Shown here piece by piece: positions 11,031 through 21,900 of a stretch of DNA of 64,000 bases (the first letter of the stretch is position 1; each line of letters opens with the position of its first letter). The notes beneath the pieces are model-generated. The model was not told the DNA's origin, searched no databases, and worked only from the letters and a program-made list of their open reading frames with translations. A program made the translations under genes and the position numbers. The DNA is taken from the NCBI GenBank assembly GCA_933207985.1, contig OW240914.1:128503099-128567098 (forward strand). The letters are read 5' to 3'. The stretch is from Pelobates cultripes (Eukaryota; Chordata; Amphibia; Anura; Pelobatidae).

Positions 11031-11698
11031 GAACAGAACCTCGATGGTTCATAGCAGCCACACATGACACATTAGTTATCCCAGTTATCCTTTCCCCCCC
11101 CTGTTACACCCCGTCTTTCCCCTCCTCCTCCTATACCTGGCCCCGCTCAGGGGTACACACCCGAGGAACAACCTCAGATAGTCTGAGAAGGCAAAAAAAA
11201 AAAAAAATCATATACCATAGACGACCTGACAGGTCGGCCAGCATCGACCGAATTAGCCCGCAAGGGAATGATGGCCAGACAACTCATAGCCCTCCACAAC
11301 GGAGACCTTTTTCCCCAGCGAACGGGCATACTATCTGTATCTGTGACTCTTTTGAGGGGACAAGCACACCCTGCTCACCACCATGGGAAGACCCACATGT
11401 AGGGACAATAAGTACCACTCCTCATCTCACAGAGGACGCGCAGGGCAGGGTACAATAATTCGCTCAACCCACGGTACAACCCATATGTAAACGTCTGGAA
11501 GCACAATCAGTACTACACAATGTAAGCACATAGAACTGTCAGAAATTGTAAGAATGCTAACAAATGGTATGATCAACTGTAATGTCAATCCTAACAGGTT
11601 TTAAATGCAACCCCCTGAACCCGCCCCACCCCTTTTTTCCTTTCTGTACCCCTCTGAACCATTATCTTCCGACAAAAATAAAAATTGTCAAATTGGAA
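11031..11698 (+). other. 3' UTR of the outer L1
   Basis: Non-coding, C-rich then A-rich, with an internal A-run at about 11195-11208. It ends in an AATAAAAATTGTCAAATTGG-type tail directly before the right target duplication at 11699. Confidence 0.7.
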
Positions 11699-11904
11699 AA
11701 TTCATTATTGCACTTTTGATCTGTGGACTGTCCCATTAGCTACATAACATTACACACCCTTCACACACACAGTCAGGACCGTCCCAAGGCATTGTGCTGC
11801 CTGGGTCCATAGGTGAAATGCTGTCCCCATCCCCCCCAAAAAAAAACACGCTCTCCAAAACACGCTTCTGTATTGTATGCAGAGTGTGTAATGGAGGCAG
11901 TGTT

Positions 11905-12030
11905 TATGATTGTATACTGGATGCAGTTTGTGTAGTGGATGCAGTGTATGTCTGTGTAGTGAATTCAGTGTGTGTCTGTGTACTGGATGCAGTGTGTGTG
12001 TTTGTAGTGGTGTGTACTGGATATAGTCAT
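11905..12030. repeat. Minisatellite with GTACTGGATGCAGTGTGTG-type unit
   Basis: About four degenerate units of roughly 26-28 bp. The same motif recurs at 13375-13440 and 25935-25950, linking those places to one repeat family. Confidence 0.7.
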
Positions 12031-12514
12031 ACCGCGGTCGCAGGAGCCACAGCTGCGACGGGCTCGGCCCACCAGGGGGCCTGGCCGCCCTGCGACCCAG
12101 GTATGTACACCAGTTTGCCAGCCTCTTCTCTGGGGGGGGCCCACGAGCTGGCCACCTCAGGGCCCCTCGAGGCTGGTAGTGGTGTCACTGGGCGGGCACG
12201 CGAGGGAGCATTCTCCCCTTAAGCGCTCTCTGCCCAGCTCCCTCACGTGCCAGAGCTGGAAGCTAAACAGGAGGATCAGTGCTCCCTCGCCGCCTGCAGG
12301 ACCGGCCGCCCAGCAGCCCCACTGGACCCCAGGGAAAGCTGGAATCCCCTCAGCACTCCCAAAGGTAGGGAGGCTGGGGGATTAAATAAAAAAAAAAAAT
12401 GTGAGTGTGTATGTGTTAGTGTGTGTTACTGTGTGTCTGTTATTGAGTGTGTGTCTGCTAGTGAGTGTCAGTGAGTGTGTTAGTTTTTGTGTGTATGTAT
12501 GTGTTACTGTGAGT

Positions 12515-13147
12515 CATAGGCGTGTGCACGGGGTGTGCCTAGGCACGCGCTATGTGCCTCCCTCCGTGGGCAGGTGAGGGAGATCAAAGATCTCCCTCAC
12601 CGACCCACAGAAAGGGAGGGAGGCACGAGAGGACCCAGGGAGCTCTTGCCAGCAGCTCCGCCGGGTTCCTCTCGCGCGGTCGGAGAGTTGCCGTGGTTAC
12701 CACAGCAATGCTCAGATCTTGCAAGAGTGAACTCTAGCCCCACAGGGGGCTAGAGTTCACTCTCCACTGGACCACCAGGGAAGGCAGGAGCACGGTCCCC
12801 CCTCCCTACATAAGGTAAGAAGGGAGGGGGGATATTAACTAAACGGCCCCCACACAGCACGCACACACATTAACAGCACCTTCACACTAACACCCTTACA
12901 CACACAGCACCCTTACACACACACACAGCACACACTAACAACACCCTTACACTAACACCCCCACATGCACACACTAACCGCACACACTAACAGCACCCTC
13001 ACACACACACACCAACAGCACCCTTACACACAGCGCCTGCGCACACACACGTACCTACACACAGCACCCTCACACACACACAGCAGTGTGTATGTATGTG
13101 TGTATATGTATGTATGTGTGTGTGTGTGTGTGTGTGTATGTATATAT

Positions 13148-13198
<51 letters not shown>

Positions 13199-13269
13199 TA
13201 TGTATACTTGGCGTGTGTGTTTCTGCTTTAGGGTGCACACCTTTATACAATAGGCTGCGCACGCCTATG
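12515..13269. mobile_element. hAT-like MITE, second copy of the CATAGGCGTG family
   Basis: It starts CATAGGCGTGTGCAC and ends TGCGCACGCCTATG, matching the termini of 1343-2017. The flanks (CTGTGAGT and GTGTGTGT) agree at 6 of 8 positions in TG-rich DNA, so the target duplication is only suggestive. Its core near 12685-12725 has a degenerate GTTGCC-type dyad and ATCTTGCAAGA, corresponding to the sharper motifs in the copy at 24770-25566. There is no transposase frame. Confidence 0.7.
12870..13200. repeat. CA, TG and TA microsatellite tract
   Basis: Runs of CACACA with CTAACA interruptions, then TGTGTA and a long TA run at 13157-13193. All frames here are low-complexity artefacts on both strands. 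Confidence 0.9.
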
Positions 13270-13439
13270 GTGTGTGTTAGTGTGTGTCTGCTTGTGAGTG
13301 TCCCGGGCCCGCGCAGAGTAAGCGGGGGGGCCACAGATCAATTTTCGCACCGGGGCCCCATGTATCGTGTGTACACCACTGGATGTAGTGTATGTGTATT
13401 TATAGTGGTGTGTACTGGATGTAGTGTATGTGTGCTGTG

Positions 13440-13739
13440 GGGATGAAACTAGTTTTTTTTAAATGTGTGATAAAATATTCCCCCCTCCCTGCCTCTTACC
13501 TGTGGGCAAGAAGGGGGACACGAGATTCCCTTGTGGTCCAGTGGCACAGGAAGGTTTCTTGTGAAGAGGGGTCCCAGAGATCATATAGCAACGCTCCATG
13601 GCAACCCGCCGCAACGCTGGAAATATGGATCTCTGGGCCATCTCTTCTCTTAGGATAAAGCAGCAGGGGCCCAGAGATCTCTCTCTTTCTCTCTATCTCT
13701 CTATCTATCTATATCTATATAGTGTTGCTGGCTATATAC
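13440..13739. other. GC-rich MITE-core-like sequence and CT/TA microsatellite
   Basis: The stretch around 13490-13660 resembles the cores of the CATAGGCGTG MITEs (CCCTCCC then a CCATGGCAAC dyad). A short CTCTATCTATATC microsatellite follows at 13680-13722. No gene is seen. Confidence 0.5.
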
Positions 13740-14330
13740 AGGGGCGTACCTAGAGTGTTTGGCACCCGGTGAGGATCCTGTGATTGGCACCCTTCCCCCC
13801 TTTAAAATGTAAAGAAACACCTGCCATTTTATATATATATATATTTATATCAAAATACATTAAGAATGAAAATCTACTGCCCCCCTCCCTTTTACAATCC
13901 CCCTGCCTGCCCCTTCAACAAAAACCCCTGCCCCCTCTCTAAAAACAACCCTGCCCCCCCACAAAACCCCAGTGCAGCCCCCACAAAACCCCTGCCACCC
14001 CCTACAAAGGAAGGGGAGCTGACAGGAAGGGGAGCTGACAGGAACACCAGCCCTATAGAGCGCCTCAGGCGGCTGCAGTACTGCCCTGGCCGGCGCGTCC
14101 ATGAGGGCGCACTGACCTGGGCGCGCAAGAAAAGAGGGATCGGCAGGAGGGAAGCGCTCCCTCCTGCCAGTCCCTCAGTGTAGCGTGGCCGAGCTCCGGT
14201 CCGCGGCACAGAAACATCTGTTTCCTGTACCAGGCCTGACTGAAGTGCTCCGTGAGGAAACAGGAAACAGAAGTTCCTGTACCACGGACCAGACCGGAGC
14301 TTGGTCATGCTACAACAGAGATGGGGGGGA
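13740..14330. mobile_element. Left end of a hAT-type non-autonomous element
   Basis: CAGGGGCGTACCTAGAGTG at 13740 is a typical hAT terminus. GC-rich DNA with paired inverted segments follows (about 14160-14310, around the AGAAACATCTGTTTCCTGTA piece). I found no right terminus, so the extent into the minisatellite is unknown. Confidence 0.4.
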
Positions 14331-15130
14331 GGGTGCAGAGAAATGTGGAGGAGAGACCACTGAGGGAGGGGGGGGTGTAGGAGAGACCACTAGGAGAGGG
14401 AGAGAGACTATGGGTGGGGTGAGGAGAGACCACCAAGGGGGGGTGACCACTAGGTGTGAGAGACCACTAGGGGTGGGGGTGGAGGAGGACCACTAGGAGG
14501 GGGTGGAGGAGAGACCACTAGGGGAGGGAAGGAGGGTGAAGAGAGACCAAAAGGGTGGGGTGAGGAGAGACCACTAGGGAGGGAAGTGGGGTGAGGAAGA
14601 CCACTAGAAGAGGAGGGTGAGAGAGGGAGGGGGGTGAGGAGAGACCACTAAGGAGGGAGGGGGTGGAGGAGAGACCACTAGGGGAGGGGGTGAGAAGAGA
14701 CCACTAAGGGTGAGGGGAGAGGCAAGACCACTAACAAGGGGGGAGAGGAGAGACCACACTATGGAAAGGGGGGAGGAGGGGAGAGACCACTAATGGAAAT
14801 GGGGGGGAGAGACCACAAGGGGGGTGGCAGAGAAGAGCAGAGACCACTAAGGGGGACGGGGCAGAGGAGAGACCAGTAAGGGGCAAGGGAGTGCTCTACG
14901 GGACGCAAGGGAGAGCTCTAAAGGACAGGGGGCAGAGGAGAGCTCTAAGGGATGGAGAGCACTAGGAGACAGGAGGGGAGATCTCTAAGGGACGGGAGAG
15001 GAGAGCACTACGGGAAAGGGACAGGAGAGATCACTAAGGGACAGTGGGGCAGGGGAGAGCATATGGGACAGGAAGGGAGAGCTCTAAGGGACAGGATGGG
15101 AGAGCAGTATGGGACAAGAGGGGAGAGAAG
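14330..15130 (+). repeat. Purine-rich minisatellite (GGAGAGACCACTA units)
   Basis: About 800 bp of degenerate units containing GAGGAGAGACCACTAGGG, roughly 35-45 bp each, nearly all purine on the plus strand with many G-runs. The frames across it are artefacts. The variant GGAGAGCTCTAAGGGACAGG takes over after about 14890. Confidence 0.85.
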
Positions 15131-15479
15131 CTGAGGAAAGAGAAGCACAAAGGCTTATTCATCAGTGAAGCTTCTTCTACCACTGTGTGGATTTCTGTTT
15201 CTTTAAATTAACAACTGGGATTTCATTGGGCACAAGGTGCTGCTGATATTTGTTCCCCCCTGTCTTCCCTCTGCTACAAGTCTGTATATACACACACACT
15301 GCCTAACACAGAAACACACAGGCAACTGATTCATGAATAAACACAGATACAGGAGATACTCGAAAAATTAGAATATCATGCAAAAGTTAATTTATTTCAG
15401 TAATGCAACGTAAAAGGGGAAACTAATATATGAGACGCATTACATGCAAAGCAAGATAGTTCAAGCCGTGATTTGTCAT

Positions 15480-16080
15480 AAGGATTATGGCTTGCAGCTC
15501 ATGAAAACAGAGTATCACCTGTACATATAGACTGCCTAATACATGCATACATTTACACAAACTGCATAATACATACATATGCAAACTGCTTAAAATATAT
15601 AGACACACACTACTTAATTCACACACAAACTGCATATACATACACGTGCTGCTTAATACTTAACACACACAAAGTACTTAATACTTTACATACATCCACA
15701 CTGCCTGGTACATACATGCATACACACAGCTTAATACACACACTCTCTGCCCAATGTATACATGCACACTAGCTAATACATACACACACTGCCTAATACA
15801 TACATGCACACTAGCTCATGCATACACTGCCTAATAGATACATACACACACACTGCCTAATACATACATATTACCACACTGCCTAATATTTACACACACT
15901 GCCTAATGCATACATACACACAGTGCCTAATACATACATATTACCACACTGCCTAATATTTACACACACTGCCTAATGCATGCATACACACTGCCTAATG
16001 CATACATACACACAGTGCCTAATACATACATACACACAGTGCCTAATGCATACATAAACACACTGCCAAATACATACATT
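15480..16080 (+). repeat. Minisatellite with CACACTGCCTAATACATACA units
   Basis: More than twenty imperfect units of about 20-24 bp containing CTGCCTAATRCATACATACA. They are degenerate at the left and most regular at 15770-16070. Confidence 0.88.
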
Positions 16081-16650
16081 GGTTTTCTCCCAATCTAAAT
16101 ATTTGTTGGCAAACCTGCTAGCACAATGTATAGATGAAATGTCATGCTCTTTCAAAAGAGTATGAGTGGTTTGGTACATGACAGGGATTCACAGCATCAA
16201 CATTTTTATGTGTATCCCTTCAGCAGTGAGCAGATGCGCAAGGTTTCTCTGAAATGAATACAAGAACAGACCCAGCAAACTCTCTGGCTGGCCTTGACAC
16301 AGTTTATAGACACTGGTTACATTCATTCCTTTTCTCTGCCTATATATAGATATTATACATACCTTTACAAAAACATACCTTAACTACAGAATTAGGACAA
16401 AGACATTTGTCAAAAATAGTCACCTGCAGGCCCTGTTCGGATGTAGTCTGTTAATAGTCTGCTGTTTGTACTGGCTTGTCACATCCTGTCCTGCACAGGC
16501 TCATTCTGACAGTCTCCTGGGAACATCTGTGCACCCTATGAATCACTGTGGAAGTGGTTAATGCATGAATCACTAATTACCCTGATACTTTAATATCCCA
16601 GGATAGAGTGTCACAATATGCTGAGTAGTCAGAAGGTGATATGACAAGTT

Positions 16651-16874
16651 GGTGAGGTAGCTTAGTTGGTAAATTCCCTGACTACAAAGCTTGTTCAAAA
16701 ATGTAAGGTCACAGGTTCAAATCATGGCAGGGTTGATGAAATGAGTACCATCAATTGGGTAATAAAAACATCTATTACTATTCAGCTGCCGATTTAGTTA
16801 ATTCCGAGAGCGTGTTCTGAGGAGTCTTTTGAGTCCCAAAGGCGCTGTATAAATACTAGTTATTATTATTTTGA
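16651..16874 (+). mobile_element. tRNA-derived SINE with an L2-like 3' tail
   Basis: The head has a pol III A box (TAGCTTAGTTGG, 16658-16669) and B box (GGTTCAAATCA, 16714-16724) at tRNA-like spacing. The 3' end reads AAGGCGCTGTATAAATAC followed by TTATTATTATTTT, close to the 3' end of the L2 LINE in this window (AAAGCGCTGTGG then TATATAAATAATAAC, 24654-24695). Sharing a LINE tail is how such SINEs borrow LINE reverse transcriptase. The flanks TGACAAGT (16642-16649) and TGACAAAG (16872-16879) suggest a short target duplication. The B box differs from the consensus, so the copy is probably old. Confidence 0.75.
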
Positions 16875-17199
16875 CAAAGATAGCTACTGGTCTCCTTCAG
16901 TATACCCCCATTTGCAATGGACAAGGCTTCAAAGCAGCGAAGGGTGTGAATTGGGCATATTTCTGTTGTTGGCCTAAACTCAATAAAAAGATAGATGAAA
17001 AAAGAGCAAACGTGAAAAATAATATAAAAAAAGAAAAGGGGGGGGAGGGGTCAGAAAGAAGGAGGGTAGTTTTGCAGACTTGCTCCAGTAGAGTAATGCA
17101 TATGGATACCTCAGAAGCAGTCTCCCAAATCCCCTCACAGCCCTCAGTCACCAGTACCTACTGTAGTTCCTCTTATTACTATTTAGTGTATCTTAATTA

Positions 17200-17870
17200 A
17201 AACCATTTAGCAGAAGACTCACTAATATGGTTGTAAAGAGAGATATCAGCTCTTGTTGGGTAGACTCACTTATACACAGTTGTTCGAAAGGGGTAAAGGC
17301 AGACCTAGCCTTGGCCCAGACCTCCTCCCATACTTCAAAAGGCCTTAGCTGGAGGCATCAATAAAAATCTCTGGGATCAATGGAGTGCTGGTCTGCAGGT
17401 CTGAAAATGTAGTCAATCCTTGAACCCCAGTGTTCTCTATCTTTGCAAAATCCCTTGCTCTTTTTGCCTGAGGGAAAATCCCTGTGTCTCAGGTATAGTA
17501 TCATCGGAGAAGAGCAGGTGGTAAGAACAGTTTTGGTAGACATGGCATCCCGGACACAGAGTGAATGAAGTATGGCTTGGCATTGAGTCCGCAACATGGC
17601 CCTACCTTCCCTAGGGGCACCCATATGAAAAATTGCTGTAAATTAATCCCTCTGAGAAGGGACTCAAAGTCCACCCATCTCCTAGCATCAGGCGGATGGT
17701 GCCAAGTAACAATTTGAGCCAACTGCGCAGCCGAGTAGTAAAGGTAAAGTTGTGGGAGGCCCAACATTATTCTCATTTTAGGCCTAAAAAAGTACATTTC
17801 GGACCACTCTGTGATGCGTTCATTGGCTTATTAAATTAGCTATGGCAATCTTAATATTGGTCAAATCTTT
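17200..17870 (-). pseudogene. L1 ORF2 C-terminal fragment, frameshifted
   Basis: On the minus strand, the text from about 17797 reads LGLPQLYLYYSAAQLAQIV, matching the conserved segment of L1 ORF2 after the RT (compare LGFPDLRAYYHATHIANM in the L1 at 9384-11030). Further on, in another frame, comes SAFTPFEQLC then LISLYNHI, matching the LTPFEKMC region of the same protein. The two frames show at least one frameshift, and stops follow. It is a decayed fragment of an L1 lineage different from the one at 4532. Confidence 0.65.
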
Positions 17871-17891
17871 TTTTTTTTTTTTTTTTTTTTT
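17868..17891. repeat. T-run of 24 bases
   Basis: Homopolymer T. Seen from the minus strand it would be the A-tail of something to its right, but no element is evident there. Confidence 0.9.
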
Positions 17892-18216
17892 GCATCTGCT
17901 ATCGGAGGTGCCTGAACTTAAAAGAGAATTCGAGTAGAATGTTTATATGATAGTGTGTATGTGACCTATCCACTAGATAGGCCGTTCATATCAGTGATCC
18001 AGGTCCTGTATCAATGATTTAATCATTCTATACTGATTTTAAAGCAGACACCAGATTGCACCAAATGACATATTCTCTTTTAGTTTAATTAACCAAATTC
18101 ATCTGAATTTTTCTTTAAGTATGTATGAAGATGTATGAGAATTGCAAATTTTGTTTAATTATTTTGATTGAATATTATTAATGTAGGCCCATTTGGACTT
18201 TAGTGAATATTCCTGT
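17892..18216. other. No gene seen; AT-rich DNA
   Basis: AT-rich sequence with no recognised repeat or frame. Confidence 0.5.
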
Positions 18217-18484
18217 GCATACTTCCCAACCTTTCAAATGGACATAAAGGGACTGGGGTTGTGGCTGTTCTGAGACACGATAGGCGGTTTCCTAATGTCA
18301 ATTGACACAACTAAAATGTGATTTAGAACAAGAACAATGTTACTTATTTACACAGTCCAACTCATTGCTGTGACAGACACACCAACAACATGGAGCTCCT
18401 AGAAAACAGGGACATTAGGGTAGAAAAGTGTAGATTGATAAAGGCCCAAAATAGGGACTGTCCATCCTAACTTGGGAGGTATGC
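18217..18484. mobile_element. Small MITE with GCATACTTCCCAA termini
   Basis: GCATACTTCCCAA at 18217-18229 pairs with TTGGGAGGTATGC at 18472-18484 (12 of 13 in inverted orientation), enclosing 268 bp without a frame. I could not identify a convincing target duplication, so the superfamily is left open. Confidence 0.6.
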
Positions 18485-18952
18485 TGTGTGCTGTGTATTC
18501 TGTGTAAGCGAAACTCACAAATCCTGATAGCTGTTTACAAGGCATTGGGGTCTGTGAGCTAATGTTTGTTTTGTTGAACCCTGTGAGAATGGGCAACTGT
18601 CCAAGTCCTGAACCACAACAAAACCTCAAATATGCACCCTAATGTAAGGGGTTTTTCTTTAAGTGCCCCATTTAAAGGACAGAAAGGGATTTCATTTAAT
18701 ACTCCATATGTATACCAGACACAACATTAAGTATGAATAACATTTTTAAAATGGGAAAAAATGAAAACAATGCATTTTTAAAATATTTTTACATCTCCAG
18801 TTCAACTAAACAAAAATAATTAAACTATCAGTCCTGATTGTTAAATGCCTCATATGTTTAGAATCTATATACATTTTTGGTAGTTAACGTTAACCTTTTA
18901 CTAACCTTACCTAACACTATACAAACTCAACCTTACCCACATCCATAAACGA
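18485..18952. other. No gene seen; AT-rich DNA
   Basis: AT-rich intergenic sequence without a recognisable feature. Confidence 0.5.
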
Positions 18953-19000
18953 ACACTATAGGGTCAGGAATACAAACTTGTATTCCTGACCCTGTAGTAT
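18953..19000. repeat. Near-perfect hairpin, likely MITE core
   Basis: Arms around AGGGTCAGGAATACAA and TTGTATTCCTGACCCT pair with almost no loop, extending into ACTATA and TAGTAT. Confidence 0.8.
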
Positions 19001-19347
19001 TAAAAACTCATTGGGGTCCCCCCTGTTAAAATGAAAACGTATCTTTATTGCAGCACTGCCCGTGTCTGCTGATGCTGGCTCCGCCAATGCTCTGATCCCT
19101 TGACTGAGATAATCAACACTGACGATTTCAGCCAAGTCTCAGTTCAGGGCTGCCTAATGGGAATTCTGTGCATATTTTGCAGGTGTTGTCAGTGTAGTCT
19201 ATGAGAAGCCTGTGATTGGACATCACAATGCTCCTATGATGTTAGGAGGGGGCATAGAAGTCATCACCGGTAACTTCACCTGGTACTGAATTCCAGGTAA
19301 GTAAATCCCTTTTTTTCCCCAGTGCTTTAAATATTTTTGAAAGAAAA

Positions 19348-19584
19348 GTGTGTAATGATTTAAAAGTTCTGGATAATAAACAAACGAGAGATAGGACAAA
19401 TATGAATAAGAAGGAAATGAAGATATTAAAAGATTTATATAATGATAATTCGATAGTGATCAAACCCGCCGATAAAGGCGGGGGCCTTGTCATTCAATCT
19501 AAAGAAAAATATGAAATAGAAGCTCTTAGACAATTGAATGATAATAAAACATATATTAACTTAAACACCCAACGGCTGATATAA
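19348..19584 (+). pseudogene. PLE reverse transcriptase, N-terminal piece
   Basis: Seventy-eight residues with SIVIKPADKGGGLVI, a hallmark near the start of the Penelope RT, followed by YEIEALRQLNDNKTY. The frame stops 39 bases before the next piece opens, and the intervening sequence reads on in another frame, so a frameshift broke one original frame. Confidence 0.75.
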
Positions 19585-19622
19585 AACTAAATTTTAGTAT
19601 ATTTCTAAATAAAGGAAGAGAT

Positions 19623-20918
19623 ATGGGGATTCTCAAAACAAAAGAATATGATTACATTAATATTCAATTTTCCAAAATTCCAGTTATAAATTTTCTCCCA
19701 AAAATCCATAAAAGTTTACATGATCCACCAGGGCGCCTCATAGTGTCGGGTATAGGATCACTTCTTTCTAATTTATCTGAATATATTGACATAATGCTGC
19801 AACCATATGTCAGACAAACAAAATCATATCTAAAAGATACGATAGATCTTCTTAAAAAACTGGAAAATATAATCTGGAGAGATGATTATATACTTATTAC
19901 CTGTGATGTGCAGTCCCTGTATACGATTATACAGCATGAAAAAGGGTGTAGTGCAATAAGATCTGTCCTTGAACGGGATAGATCTATATTTCCAGAACAA
20001 GCAGATTTTATTATTGAGGGTATAGACTTAATTTTAAGACACAATTATTTTTGGTTTAAAGACGACTTTTATCTACAGAAAACGGGCACATCTATGGGCA
20101 CCAGGTTTGCACCCAGCTATGCCAATCTATACATGGCAGAATGGGAGGATCGTTCTGTGTGGGAGGGGAATGGCTGGGTGTATATCCTGGTGTCCTATTC
20201 TCGTTATATAGATGATCTCCTTTTTGTTTGGAAGGGGTCCACTAGCTCAGCCAATGATTTTATTTCCTTTTTAAATAACAATGAGGAAGGCATAATTTTA
20301 ACAGCGGATTTTAGTAATACTATGGTCACCTATCTTGACCTAAATATTTACATCAAAGACAATAAAATACATACAAAAACACATTTTAAAGATGTCAATG
20401 TAAATAATTATATAAGTGTGGATAGCTGTCATAACAAAATTTGGCTAGACGGCATACCAAAAAGCCAAATAATGCGTCTTAAAAGAAACTGTACGGACGA
20501 ATCCACATTTACGCAGCAAGCAAATGTGATAAAAGAAAGATTTATACAAAAGGGGTATAATAAAGAGAATATTGAGATCACAATTAAAGAAACAGCTAGA
20601 TTAAACAGGAATCGCCTTCTACACAAAGACAAAATTGAATCAAAATCAACACACTCAGACTTAGATTATAACAATAAAAATAAACAGCTAAAGAATATCA
20701 TAAAAAAACACTGGCATCTACTAAAAGAAGACGATATTCTAAAAACAGTAATTCCTGATCAACCTAAGATAATATTTAGAGGTGCACCTAATCTTAAGAT
20801 GCACCTAACAAAAAATTATACGAAGACGAATTCCAACACAATAAATAATTTTATGGATAAAAAAGGTTTTTATAAATGCAACTGTTGTATGGCGTGTAAA
20901 AAAAACAAAAACAACTAA
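19623..20918 (+). CDS. PLE reverse transcriptase core
   Basis: This 431-residue frame has FLPKIHK then PGRLIVSG (about residues 24-44), TCDVQSLYT (about 94-102), GTSMGTRFAPSYANLYM (about 155-171) and SRYIDDLLFVW (about 194-204) with the catalytic YxDD intact. This order and these motifs are those of Penelope-like RTs, which resemble telomerase RT more than LINE RTs. The C-terminus GFYKCNCCMACK is the cysteine-containing linker that precedes the endonuclease domain. The frame ends in an A-run, where a frameshift separates it from the GIY-YIG part. Confidence 0.88.
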   Translation: MGILKTKEYDYINIQFSKIPVINFLPKIHKSLHDPPGRLIVSGIGSLLSNLSEYIDIMLQPYVRQTKSYLKDTIDLLKKLENIIWRDDYILITCDVQSLYTIIQHEKGCSAIRSVLERDRSIFPEQADFIIEGIDLILRHNYFWFKDDFYLQKTGTSMGTRFAPSYANLYMAEWEDRSVWEGNGWVYILVSYSRYIDDLLFVWKGSTSSANDFISFLNNNEEGIILTADFSNTMVTYLDLNIYIKDNKIHTKTHFKDVNVNNYISVDSCHNKIWLDGIPKSQIMRLKRNCTDESTFTQQANVIKERFIQKGYNKENIEITIKETARLNRNRLLHKDKIESKSTHSDLDYNNKNKQLKNIIKKHWHLLKEDDILKTVIPDQPKIIFRGAPNLKMHLTKNYTKTNSNTINNFMDKKGFYKCNCCMACKKNKNN

Positions 20919-21186
20919 AAGAGATATTACAAATTTTAAAAATAATATTACTGGTATGGTATACAATATTAAGGATGTTATTACATGTAACAGTAAAAAT
21001 GTAATACCTACTGGAATGCCCGTGTGGCTTACAATACGTAGGTAGGACCATTAGACCATTAAAAACAAGAATAGCAGAACACTGCAGAAATATAGAGAAA
21101 GGTCTAAATAACTACTCTGTACCAGCTCACTTCTGCATGCATAATAATAATCCTAAACACCTCACATTCATGGGATTGCTATTGTA
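20919..21186 (+). pseudogene. PLE GIY-YIG endonuclease, frameshifted
   Basis: Just after the RT stop, another frame reads TNFKNNITGMVYNIKDVITC and then, after a second shift, YLLECPCGLQYVGRTIRPLK followed by TRIAEHCRNIE. The CxCGxxYVGRT block is the YIG half of the GIY-YIG nuclease that PLEs use to cut target DNA. The domain is interrupted by at least two frameshifts and ends at a stop near 21186. Confidence 0.75.
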
Positions 21187-21213
21187 AGAAACCACTGGAG
21201 AGGAGGAGATGTT

Positions 21214-21900
21214 GTGAAAAAGATTGGAAGAGTAGAAATGCAGTGGGTGTGTCAATTGGACACTTTACATCCAAATGGTTTGAATGTGGATTTTGATTTA
21301 TATAATTTTTTAGAATTATTCATAATTTTTAAAAATTGTTTCTTTCCCCTTTTTTATCCCCTTTTTTATGGATTTTTTTTTATGCAGCTTGTATACAATT
21401 TTTTTTTTTTTACAACCTCTCCTCCATATATAATTATATTACTATTATATTATTGTGTCAATACTCACTGGTTTTTATTATTTTAGAACACTATGTATTT
21501 ATGCTCAGAATTTTATTAAGCATTATATGAAGAAGAAGCTGCCTTTTTATGTTTATAAATACCCATCAATATATGTGAGCACTACCTTGCTATTTTTGTA
21601 CTTCTCTTAATAACTTTAGTTTATATTACCTTTGTACATTATTATTGTTTTTTTATAGAATATCAGTTATAGATACGCTATATGTTTTTTCTTATGCCCA
21701 TATTTAAGTTATCAGCCATAGATATGTTTTCCTTATGCCCACATTTAATATGGCCGCTATGGGGTTTTTACCCAATAGATGGGACTATTACTTAGGGACT
21801 TATACACCCCCTGTAAGTGCCTGGAACGTAATGCACGCCCTTCTGAGCGGTACGTGCGTTCCACGAGCGGCGCAAGACTAATACACCACTAAAGAGATGA
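21214..21900. other. AT-rich 3' region of the PLE
   Basis: Non-coding T- and A-rich DNA. The predicted hydrophobic frames in it are composition artefacts. Confidence 0.55.

Larger units (their letters stand above)
4532..11698 (+). mobile_element. L1-clade LINE with 15-bp target duplication, split by a nested element
   Basis: The left flank AATTAATTATTGCAC (4517-4531) and right flank AATTCATTATTGCAC (11699-11713) match at 14 of 15 positions and bracket the element, as expected for target-primed insertion. The copy is 5'-truncated: it begins in sequence resembling an ORF1-ORF2 spacer, then has ORF2 (5008-7200 and 9384-11030) and a 3' UTR ending in an A-rich tail near 11680-11698. Removing the nested insertion at 7201-9373 leaves about 5.0 kb. 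Joined lengths of the two ORF2 parts come to about 1280 codons, the usual L1 ORF2 size. Both halves are open, so the copy is fairly young. Confidence 0.85.
11765..13377. mobile_element. GC-rich non-autonomous element with TG minisatellite, split by a MITE
   Basis: The right end reads TTTTCGCACCGGGGCCCCAT then a GTGTGTACACCACT terminus, and is nearly the same as the right end of the element at 21940-22511. A GC-rich core (about 12030-12370) and TG-rich tandem DNA (11905-12030 and 12400-12510) lie inside. The left boundary is uncertain. The MITE at 12515-13269 sits within it. No protein is encoded. Confidence 0.4.

Noticed and set aside
12965..13446. Frames rich in Tyr-Ile, Cys-Val and Thr-His
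   Set aside because: Dinucleotide-repeat artefacts inside a MITE.
15480..16080. CRISPR-like array of regular repeats
   Set aside because: Units are head-to-tail without unique spacers of constant length; it is a minisatellite in a eukaryotic setting.
16651..16724. Functional tRNA gene
   Set aside because: The boxes are degenerate, no cloverleaf acceptor pairing is apparent, and a LINE-like tail follows, so it is a SINE.
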